In this document: positions 7,951 to 14,838 of the stretch, piece after piece
Position numbering within the stretch: position 1 is the stretch's first letter
Layout of the letters: each line of letters opens with the position of its first letter
Source: Bacteroidia bacterium
GTDB lineage: Bacteria > Bacteroidota > Bacteroidia > Flavobacteriales_D > Crocinitomicaceae
Length of the DNA: 46,125 nucleotides
NCBI GenBank assembly: GCA_030427935.1
Contig: JAUICI010000011.1
Coordinates: 1 to 46,125 of the forward strand
Reading direction: 5' to 3'
The notes under the pieces: model-generated
What the model was told of the DNA's origin: nothing
Databases searched by the model: none
Seen by the model: only the letters and a program-made list of their open reading frames with translations
Program-made: the position numbers and the translations under genes

Positions 7951-9696
7951 ATGAAAACTTTAATTGCAATAGGTATCCTACTAACTTCCTTTCCACTTTT
8001 AGCAAATGAGATTGAAGGCCAATCCGCTATTGATCGTGTAAAAATATTCTTAACCGGAGCTCAAGTTGAAAGATCTTCAAAAGTGAGCTTGAAGGCCGGA
8101 CGAAATAAAGTCATCTTGTCTGATATTTCAGCGAAGTTGGATGAGAAAAGTATTCAAGTTCGATTTAAAGAAGATATCAAATTGATGTCGGTAAGCACGG
8201 AACTGGACTATGCTATTTTCGAAGGAAAAGAAGGGAAAATTGGTCAGTTAAATGATTCACTCCAGTTGATTACTGCAAGAATTCAGCAATTGAACGATAT
8301 TAAATCTGCTGTAAATTCAGAAAAAGAAGTCTTAAACAAAAACAAAGACTTGGGAGGAGCCAATTCTAATTTGACGGTTGAAGAAATTGAGAAAGCAGCT
8401 AATTTCTACCGAAAGCGAATGGAAAAGATCTACAAGGAATTGACAGAGATTAAGAATGAGATCAATGAGTTGAATAAAAGAAAGTGGATGATCCAGGCAA
8501 AGTTGGATGTGCTCAATTTCAAAGAGTCTACAAAAAGTAATCAGATCATTATCATTTTGGATTCCAAAACAGCCACAGCGGTTGATTTGAATATTGAATA
8601 CTTCGTTTCAGGTTGTGGTTGGGAGCCCAATTACAATTTGAGAGCTCAAGATTTGAGTGGGAAAATATTGATGGAATATAAAGCCAAAGTATTCAACGAT
8701 ACTGGTAATGATTGGAATAATGTAGAAATGGTTTTATCTACAGGAAACCCGAATTTAAGCGCCACTTTCCCTGAATTATCACCTTGGTACTTAAATTACC
8801 AAACTTATGTGCAAACGAAAGGAAAGGTAGCTCAAAACAAAGATCGCGGTAAAAAGAACTATTACATTCCAGAAAACAACATGAATTGGGATATGGTAGT
8901 TCAGAATAATGAAGATAAAGTCCGTGAAATTCAACAGGAAGTACAGATGAATGCCGGTTATTTTGATAATCTTCCGCAAGGACAAGATGCGCGATTCAAA
9001 TACTTTCAGAATAAGCCAAATAAAACCAATGTGGTGTATCGAACAATCGAAGTGTCGCACTTAAGTACGGAATTCGATATTGAGGAAAAGTATACCATTC
9101 CTTCCGATAGAAACCCGTATTTGGTCGATATCAAAGAGCATGAATTAAATGGAACCTTTGAATATGTAGCGGTTCCGAAAATGGAAAGAGACGCCTTTTT
9201 ATTGGCTCAAATTCCGGGTTGGGAGCAATTGGATTTAGTTCCAGGGCCAACCAGAGTTTATTTTGATGGAACTTATGTAGGCGAAAGCTGGATCGATACG
9301 AGAAATGTGGAAGACACGCTTGGACTTTCTTTCGGTAGAGATTCTAAAATCATTGTGAGTAGAGATTTACTGAGTGAATTCTCCAATAAAAAAGTAGTTG
9401 GAAATAATAGAAAAGACTCCTACACCTATGAATTGACAGTCAAAAACACTAGAAATAATGCTGTGGAGATGGACCTTCACGATCAGATTCCGATTTCTAA
9501 GGATAGCGATATCTCAGTTGTTGTTGATGAGATTTCAGGAGCGCAAAAAGAAGAAGAAACTGGAATCCTGACTTGGAAAGTAAAGTTAGGTCCGAACGAG
9601 AGTAAGAAATACAAGATATCTTTTACAATAAAGTACCCTAAAAACAGAAAGGTTCAGGTACGATCCTTTAGAACAATTTCATGTCCTAGTTTTTAG
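7951..9696 (+). CDS. MuiA-family / DUF4139 protein, copy 2
   Basis: A 581-residue tandem duplicate of the preceding gene with the same order: signal peptide (ending LLA), DUF4140-like domain, charged coiled-coil region and DUF4139 domain. The segments CGWEPNY, AKVFNDTGNDW and LAQIPGWEQLD and the region after VPGPTRVYFDGTYVGESW are essentially unchanged between copies. The linker at about residues 285-355 has diverged except for a retained island (YYIPENNMNWDMVV here, YYIPDNTMNWDMVV in copy 1). Both copies look intact, so this appears to be a retained duplication rather than a decaying one. A strong terminator follows directly (9718-9745), closing the unit. Confidence 0.88.
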   Translation: MKTLIAIGILLTSFPLLANEIEGQSAIDRVKIFLTGAQVERSSKVSLKAGRNKVILSDISAKLDEKSIQVRFKEDIKLMSVSTELDYAIFEGKEGKIGQLNDSLQLITARIQQLNDIKSAVNSEKEVLNKNKDLGGANSNLTVEEIEKAANFYRKRMEKIYKELTEIKNEINELNKRKWMIQAKLDVLNFKESTKSNQIIIILDSKTATAVDLNIEYFVSGCGWEPNYNLRAQDLSGKILMEYKAKVFNDTGNDWNNVEMVLSTGNPNLSATFPELSPWYLNYQTYVQTKGKVAQNKDRGKKNYYIPENNMNWDMVVQNNEDKVREIQQEVQMNAGYFDNLPQGQDARFKYFQNKPNKTNVVYRTIEVSHLSTEFDIEEKYTIPSDRNPYLVDIKEHELNGTFEYVAVPKMERDAFLLAQIPGWEQLDLVPGPTRVYFDGTYVGESWIDTRNVEDTLGLSFGRDSKIIVSRDLLSEFSNKKVVGNNRKDSYTYELTVKNTRNNAVEMDLHDQIPISKDSDISVVVDEISGAQKEEETGILTWKVKLGPNESKKYKISFTIKYPKNRKVQVRSFRTISCPSF

Positions 9697-9717
9697 ATCA
9701 AACAAACACACACAAAT

Positions 9718-9747
9718 AAAAAGGCCCTCGCGAAAGGGCCTTTTTTA
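9718..9747 (+). terminator. intrinsic terminator after the MuiA pair
   Basis: AAGGCCCT (9721-9728) pairs with AGGGCCTT (9735-9742) around a 6-nt loop, followed by a run of T. The A-rich left flank makes it usable in both directions, so it may also end the convergent tonB transcript. Confidence 0.92.
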
Positions 9748-9794
9748 ATTCAAATTTTTCGATGTGTATTAATCAAGATTATTAATTCTATTAT

Positions 9795-10502
9795 TTATTT
9801 CAATTGAAACTTGATAGGAATGGTGAATTTCACTCTCACTTTATTTCCTCTTTGTTCACCTGGCTCCCATTTAGGCATTTTCTTTACCACTCGAATCGCT
9901 TCATCCTCGATTCCGAATCCGATATCTCTCAAACATTTTACGTTTGTGATTTTACCGTTCTTCTCAACGATGAATTGGATATAAGCAGTCCCTTCTTGTC
10001 CAACCTCTTTAGCAGCCCATGGATAGTTCACATTTTTTTGAATGAACTTCATAAGCTCTACTTCTCCACCTGGGAATGAAGGCATTTTTTCAACAACAAT
10101 AAACGGCTCGTTATCGGTATCTGTTGGTCCATCAAATCCTAATCCGCCGAAGTCGATATCTTCTAAACCAGGATCTACATTGGTATTGATGTCCGTAAGC
10201 ACCGTATTATTGTCGTCTTTCGCTCTTTCATCAATGACGATGTTTTCTGAAACACGTGCTTGTTGAGGTGCTGGTGGTTGTATTTTTTGCGGTTTTGGAG
10301 GTTCAGGCAATTCCGTAAGAATTTCTTCCTCGATCATGTGAACTTCATCATCCGCATAAACATCACTAAATTTTTCTTTAACTGACAGCGTTTTCCATTC
10401 GAAAGCAGCTAAGGATAAGCTACTTACTAGAATCAGCCCCGCTGAAAAAAAGGCCATACGATTCTTCTCCAAGCTAATGCTTGATTTTTTCTTTTCGATC
10501 AT
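9795..10502 (-). CDS. tonB: TonB-family energy transducer
   Basis: A 235-residue inner-membrane-anchored periplasmic protein that couples the proton motive force (with ExbB/ExbD) to outer-membrane TonB-dependent receptors. It has one N-terminal membrane segment (about residues 16-36), a proline-rich spacer (LPEPPKPQKIQPPAPQQ, about 64-81), an acidic linker, and a C-terminal TonB domain from about 135, with the features FPGGEVELMKFIQKNVNYP, GTAYIQFIVEKNGKI and a PKWEPGEQRGNKVRVKFTIPIKF ending. ExbB/ExbD are not in the window. A TonB-dependent receptor is encoded at 14839, but genomes of this group usually hold many receptors and several TonBs, so a specific pairing is not implied. Single gene with its own upstream region. 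Confidence 0.92.
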   Translation of the reverse strand: MIEKKKSSISLEKNRMAFFSAGLILVSSLSLAAFEWKTLSVKEKFSDVYADDEVHMIEEEILTELPEPPKPQKIQPPAPQQARVSENIVIDERAKDDNNTVLTDINTNVDPGLEDIDFGGLGFDGPTDTDNEPFIVVEKMPSFPGGEVELMKFIQKNVNYPWAAKEVGQEGTAYIQFIVEKNGKITNVKCLRDIGFGIEDEAIRVVKKMPKWEPGEQRGNKVRVKFTIPIKFQLK

Positions 10503-10717
10503 AATTAAAATGTTATTTGATTAATACACTACACTTAATTCAAACCCCGTGCCAAAAATTAGTTTGGAGTGTGAGAGTGTAGAGTGAAGAGTCTCCAAAA
10601 CTTGAGAATAACAAAGAGTTCAACGATATACAAACTCGAGGATTAGACAAGAAATTGTGTGAATTCAGATCAGAATCAAACAATATTTTACAGGTCTATT
10701 TAATCAGAATAAAGCAC

Positions 10718-10742
10718 AAAAAAAGGGATGCAATTGCACCCC
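10718..10742 (-). terminator. terminator downstream of sqr
   Basis: On the minus strand a hairpin of GGG, the palindrome TGCAATTGCA and CCC (10725-10742) is followed by a run of seven T (10718-10724 on the plus strand reads A). It lies about 50 bp past the sqr stop codon. Confidence 0.75.
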
Positions 10743-10756
10743 ATCAATTTTTATTA

Positions 10757-10778
10757 GGTCCCTGAGCCTGTCGAAGGG
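10757..10778 (+). repeat. dispersed imperfect palindrome (CCTGAGCCTGTCGAAGG type)
   Basis: The sequence TCCCTGAGCCTGTCGAAGGG lies between the sqr stop codon and its terminator. From general knowledge, this sequence (reverse complement CCCTTCGACAGGCTCAGGG) recurs in intergenic regions of many unrelated bacteria, including Bacteroidota. Only one copy is present in this window, so the repeat call rests on that knowledge, not on internal evidence. Confidence 0.55.
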
Positions 10779-10793
10779 TAATTTTTCATTAAA

Positions 10794-12083
10794 CTAGTCC
10801 ATCATCTTCCCCTTCAGCATTTTGTTCCAGTAGATGAATGGTAGTCCGTATTTTTTCAATAACCACATGGAGTACTTTTCTTTGCTTGTATCCACAAATT
10901 TCGAAAGTAATGGGTCGCTCATGCGTTCACCTCCATAACCAAATTCAGCTAAAAGCATTCTGTTGTGTCCAGTTACTAGAGGACAAGAAGAATACCCATT
11001 GTATTTATGGTCAGTAATGGATTTTCCATCAATTAATGCTAAAATATTGTCGACAACAACTGGAGCTTGCTTACGGATTGCTGCACCTGTTCTTGCCGTG
11101 GGAACCGCAACAGTATCTCCAACACCAAATACATTGGGGTAATCAGGATTTTGCATGGAAAATTGATCAACCTTCATCCATCCTTTGTCCGGACCATCTT
11201 GATGCGCTAATTTCGATTCTTGAACCCATTTGAAAGCTCTTTGTGGTGGAGCGAGGTGACAAACATCAAAATCGATTACTTTAAGTCCATCTTCTGTTTC
11301 CGTTTCTTTTATTTCATTATTTGGGTCATTCATAGTGATAGGACCACCATCATTATTGGCTTCTTTTGTTTGCTTGTAATAAGCCTTTTTATTCGGTCCA
11401 TCGATTTTCACCAAAGAATATGCGTGTTTTAGCACAAGTCCTCTCTCTTTATTGATTTCATACAAGCGAGATTTAAAGGGCTCCACACCAAAACAAATTC
11501 CTCCAGGGAAAGCATAAATAACTTTGGCCCCATTATTCAGAAGACCTAATCGATTTAATCGATCTGAAGTTAAATAAGCCACTTTTTGGGGTGCGCCAGG
11601 GCATTTCAAAGGCGTATCCGGAAATGTAAATAGTCCATTTCCACTTTTAAATTTTTCAAGGGTTTCTCTGGCATTAATTGGATCCACATAAACGGAACAA
11701 ACTCCGTTTTTGCCCATTGTTTCTGCTAGACCTTCTACTAAATCAGGTCTATTTTCCAAACCTGGAGACATGACTAGATAGTCGTAAGATACCGTATCGC
11801 CAGAAGCCAATTTAACCTGATTGTTGTCTGGATCTAACTCCGTCACCTTGTCCTTGATCCATTTCGCATGTTTTGGAATATATTTTTCCATGGGTCTTCG
11901 AGTTTTCTCGTAATCATAAAGACCACCACCCACAAGTGTCCAAGCAGGTTGGTAATAATGGTATTCCGCTGGATCGATGATTGCGATATCCAGATCTTTT
12001 CTTTTTCTGAAAGCATTAGCTGCTACCATGATCCCACCAGATCCGGCACCAACTATAACTATGTGATGTTTTTTACTAGCCAT
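10794..12083 (-). CDS. sqr: sulfide:quinone oxidoreductase, type II (SQOR-like)
   Basis: A 429-residue FAD enzyme that oxidises sulfide and passes electrons to quinone, yielding protein-bound or small-molecule persulfide. The N-terminal dinucleotide-binding motif is VGAGSGG (residues 11-17), followed by the family signature YYQPAWTLVGGG. The two redox cysteines are C161 (TPLKCPGAPQK) and C367 (YSSCPLVTGHNRM). Both surroundings, and the C-terminal region SMWLLKKYGLPFIYWN, resemble the mitochondrial SQOR type much more than type I enzymes. A second FAD segment is PNVFGVGDTVAVPT. Type II enzymes are peripheral membrane proteins. It is transcribed alone, with a terminator just downstream, and the hemerythrin-like gene lies 150 bp upstream on the same strand. 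A role in sulfide detoxification is the likeliest, as no sox genes are seen. Confidence 0.92.
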   Translation of the reverse strand: MASKKHHIVIVGAGSGGIMVAANAFRKRKDLDIAIIDPAEYHYYQPAWTLVGGGLYDYEKTRRPMEKYIPKHAKWIKDKVTELDPDNNQVKLASGDTVSYDYLVMSPGLENRPDLVEGLAETMGKNGVCSVYVDPINARETLEKFKSGNGLFTFPDTPLKCPGAPQKVAYLTSDRLNRLGLLNNGAKVIYAFPGGICFGVEPFKSRLYEINKERGLVLKHAYSLVKIDGPNKKAYYKQTKEANNDGGPITMNDPNNEIKETETEDGLKVIDFDVCHLAPPQRAFKWVQESKLAHQDGPDKGWMKVDQFSMQNPDYPNVFGVGDTVAVPTARTGAAIRKQAPVVVDNILALIDGKSITDHKYNGYSSCPLVTGHNRMLLAEFGYGGERMSDPLLSKFVDTSKEKYSMWLLKKYGLPFIYWNKMLKGKMMD

Positions 12084-12233
12084 GTTCTATAAATTTATTG
12101 GACAGAGCGCAAATTACTGACCTCAAATTAAAATCTATGTGATAATTATTACAAAATAGCCCGATATTCATCAGGTTGTTCTAAAATAGAGGACTTCTTT
12201 AGGAAGCTTATTAAGAGAATGTTATTTTTTTTA

Positions 12234-12884
12234 TCAACCCCGAATGGCCTTTTCCAAGTCTAATGCTTTCGGAATCATAACTTTTTCTTCCAATTCAGAA
12301 TGAAAATGAAGATCCTTTTCAAAGGCAGTCAACTGATTTAATAGCAATCTATACTGAGATTCAGCAGAAGGAGGGGCATTAAATTCCATCAAAGTTCTTC
12401 TTACAATTCGGATATCCATTTCTGTGTCTGAGTGGTTTTCATGAAAATTGGATAGTAAATACCGGTCACATATTTTCAGTAATGCCAGGTTTTCAAAAGC
12501 ACCATTCTCGGCCTGAACCAAAACACTTACATAAGGGATGATTTGTTCATCTTCAAGGGCCAAATGATCTTTTAAATCCTTATAATATTTGTGAAAGAAG
12601 TGGTTTAAAACAAGAGTTATTGGATGAGATTGACCAAAAGCCTTACACAATGAGAGAATCGATTGAGAGATTTCAGGCAGCTTTTTTTCCAAATAAAACA
12701 CATGGGAAGTTTCCACATAATGCAAAAGGTCTTTCAATGCAATATTTTCTAGCAATTGAAAAGGAATTTTTCCTGTTTCCAAATAATCAGAAAACCCTAA
12801 TTCAATAAGGTCTGCTACCTTTTGCCCACCTTTTGCTAACTCATTTCGATCTTTAATAAAATCTAGAATTCGTTCTTGCTGCAT
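12234..12884 (-). CDS. hemerythrin-like di-iron protein (RIC/YtfE-like)
   Basis: A 216-residue all-helical protein with the histidine and acidic residue spacing of the RIC (repair of iron centres) hemerythrin family: H55/H61, H95/H98 and H107 with E111/E113, H148/H151, and H193/H195 followed by E198-E200. These would ligate a di-iron centre in a four-helix bundle. Known RIC proteins (YtfE, ScdA) help recovery of Fe-S clusters after nitric oxide or oxidative damage. The short N-terminal region before residue 50 lacks the Cys-Cys pair of the ScdA_N domain. It lies upstream of sqr on the same strand with 150 bp between, so a link to reactive sulfur or NO stress is plausible but unproven. It could also be a regulator-type hemerythrin. 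Confidence 0.78.
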   Translation of the reverse strand: MQQERILDFIKDRNELAKGGQKVADLIELGFSDYLETGKIPFQLLENIALKDLLHYVETSHVFYLEKKLPEISQSILSLCKAFGQSHPITLVLNHFFHKYYKDLKDHLALEDEQIIPYVSVLVQAENGAFENLALLKICDRYLLSNFHENHSDTEMDIRIVRRTLMEFNAPPSAESQYRLLLNQLTAFEKDLHFHSELEEKVMIPKALDLEKAIRG

Positions 12885-13004
12885 GCCTCTAAGAAATTGG
12901 TACTTAACAAAAATCCTGAATCATTTAAGGAAAGTCAATACCCGAAAAAAGGTATTCTGAAAAAATATTTTTTTAAGTGTAAGGTGAACAAATCGAATTC
13001 GACT

Positions 13005-13084
13005 CTGTTATACTAACATAAATCAAGTTAGTAGTAGTAATTAGAGTAGGGAAAAAAGGGTCGTCGAGAGATGGCCCTTTTTAT
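13005..13084 (+). ncRNA. candidate small RNA ending in a GNRA-loop terminator
   Basis: Between two divergent gene starts, where no upstream plus-strand gene needs terminating, there are two hairpins in series: ACTAAC(13012-13017)/GTTAGT(13027-13032), then a 13-bp stem AAAAAGGGTCGTC (13053-13065) with GATGGCCCTTTTT (13070-13082), including two G-U pairs, closed by the tetraloop GAGA. The last arm and following bases are T-rich. GTTATACT at 13007-13014 could be a -10-like sequence. The 5' end is a guess, and I cannot assign it to a known RNA family. It could alternatively be an attenuator in the rhomboid leader. Confidence 0.4.
13053..13084 (+). terminator. intrinsic terminator with GAGA tetraloop
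   Basis: The stem AAAAAGGGTCGTC/GATGGCCCTTTTT with loop GAGA (13066-13069) runs into TTATTT. It is located 135 bp before the rhomboid start codon, so it either ends a small RNA or attenuates the rhomboid transcript. Confidence 0.75.
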
Positions 13085-13219
13085 TTCTAGTCGTCTTATA
13101 CTTATCCCTAGCGCTTTTTTGTTTATTTTCGAATCGAACTTTCAACGAATAATTCGAGCATTTTAGTAAGGAGGTGATCTTTGCGGTTTTGTAAGAATGG
13201 TTGAGCAAACTTACTAGAA

Positions 13220-14710
13220 ATGGCATTTGGCTTACCTCCGAAATTTTCAACGGAAATCACATTTGGTGAAATAAGTAATCAGATAGTTTTAAAAGCAATT
13301 CAGGAGACGTTTACGCGACTTGATTGGAAACTTCAGACATCAACTTCAGTTTTTGCTAATGGAGCAACTGGGTTTTCAATGTCTTCTTGGGGTGAATCTA
13401 TCAATATTGAGATCAAAGAAACCTATTTAATCATTACGAGCAAATGTTCAAGTTCTCAATTTCTCGATTATGGGAAGAATAAGAAGAATGTCAATCAATT
13501 TAAAGAGACCTTTCTAGAAGTTCTTGAATTTACAGAAGAAATACCGGAGACAAGCCCAGAAGTTGAATTAGAGACAAGTACAAACGTCAAAATGGAAGAA
13601 GAAATTCAGGTCCAAGAAGAAACGGATTGGCGAGAGGGAAGTCGCGAGAAAGATCGAGGAATCATGGATTTTCTAATTCCAAATAAGGAGATTTTTGGAA
13701 CACCATCATTGATCATTGCCAATGTTTTGATTTTTATTCTGATGGTCTTTTCTGGTGTTGACATCATGTCTCCAGACACCCAAAGTTTACTTGATTGGGG
13801 AGCGAATTTCAGACCTGTAACGACTCAAGGTGAGGTATGGAGAATTTTAACTAGTTGTTTCTTACATATTGGTTTGTTTCATCTTGCCATGAACATGTAT
13901 GCGCTTCTATACATTGGAGCATTGTTGGAACCGATATTAGGGAGTACTCGCTTTTTACTCGCCTATATTTTTGCTGGAATTGCCGGTAGTGTGGCAAGTA
14001 TTTGGTGGAATGAATTAACTGTTAGTGCTGGGGCATCAGGAGCTATTTTTGGAATGTACGGGGTTTTCATGGCTCTTTTAATGTCTAATATTATTCCGAA
14101 AGCAGAAAGAAAATCTTTATTGGCTAGTATAGGGATTTTCGTTGGATACAATTTATTGAACGGAATGCAAGGTGGTATTGATAATGCTGCTCATATTGGA
14201 GGACTCATTTCAGGCTTTATCATTGGAATTATTCTTGTTCCTGCCTTGAAAAAGAAAGAAAATGAAGATTTACAGAGGGGAACCATGATTGGCTCTTCAT
14301 TTTTAATTCTCGCTTTGTCTATTGGAATGTACATGACTATTAAGCCAGGAGATCTTGTGGAATACGATAAAGAGATTCAGAAGTTTGTGCGATTAGAGCA
14401 AGAAGCCCTAAGTGTTTATAATTTGTCTCCAGATGCTTCTGATCAAACATATTTGAATAGAATCAACTCTGTGGGTATCCCGAAATGGAAAGAATGTCTG
14501 AAAATAGTCGATAAAATTGATCAAATGGATCTACCTGAGGTTCTGAAAAGGAAGAACGAAATTTTAAGGAAATACGTCCTCATTCGTATTGAAGTTTATG
14601 AATTAATGATCAAGATCATAGAGACAGGCGATCTAAGTTATAGAGAGCAGATGGAACAAAAGAATCTTGAGTTGGAACAACTGCTAAAAGATCTAGAAAC
14701 GACCCAATAA
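13220..14710 (+). CDS. rhomboid intramembrane serine protease with N-terminal domain
   Basis: A 496-residue membrane protease. About 150 soluble N-terminal residues contain a small alpha/beta domain (residues 1-100, ending LDYGKNKKNVNQFKETF) and an acidic linker. A six-helix rhomboid core spans about 160-345, with the catalytic serine in GASG (S273), the histidine H325 in AAHIGG, and the oxyanion residues H221 and N225 in LFHLAMN. A soluble tail of about 150 residues follows. Rhomboids cleave transmembrane substrates within the bilayer. The start ATG (13220) has no clear Shine-Dalgarno sequence, as is common in this phylum. The N-terminal domain appears in other Bacteroidota rhomboids as I recall, but its role is unknown. 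It appears to be monocistronic; the next gene starts 128 bp downstream. Confidence 0.92.
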   Translation: MAFGLPPKFSTEITFGEISNQIVLKAIQETFTRLDWKLQTSTSVFANGATGFSMSSWGESINIEIKETYLIITSKCSSSQFLDYGKNKKNVNQFKETFLEVLEFTEEIPETSPEVELETSTNVKMEEEIQVQEETDWREGSREKDRGIMDFLIPNKEIFGTPSLIIANVLIFILMVFSGVDIMSPDTQSLLDWGANFRPVTTQGEVWRILTSCFLHIGLFHLAMNMYALLYIGALLEPILGSTRFLLAYIFAGIAGSVASIWWNELTVSAGASGAIFGMYGVFMALLMSNIIPKAERKSLLASIGIFVGYNLLNGMQGGIDNAAHIGGLISGFIIGIILVPALKKKENEDLQRGTMIGSSFLILALSIGMYMTIKPGDLVEYDKEIQKFVRLEQEALSVYNLSPDASDQTYLNRINSVGIPKWKECLKIVDKIDQMDLPEVLKRKNEILRKYVLIRIEVYELMIKIIETGDLSYREQMEQKNLELEQLLKDLETTQ

Positions 14711-14838
14711 AATTCTGCATAATGTGGGTTGTCTTCTAAATAGACATTTCCATTCTTTGCGGAATTCCGTAAAACATCCTCGTTTGAGTTTCTTTAATTT
14801 GCTGAGAAGTTTAATTTTAAGAACCAAAATCAATTGAA

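Larger units (their letters stand above)
12885..13219. other. 335-bp divergent intergenic region with candidate small RNA
   Basis: The region separates the divergent hemerythrin and rhomboid genes. It holds no credible ORF. It contains an inverted repeat ACTAAC/GTTAGT (13012-13032), a strong plus-strand terminator hairpin (13053-13082) and, near the rhomboid start, GATCTTTG (13176-13183), one mismatch from a TAnnTTTG -7 element, which would place a transcript start about 30 nt before the rhomboid ATG. Confidence 0.5.

Noticed and set aside
13041-13250. 69-codon minus-strand open frame in the hemerythrin-rhomboid gap
   Set aside because: It runs through the terminator hairpin and overlaps the rhomboid start; the composition is not protein-like.
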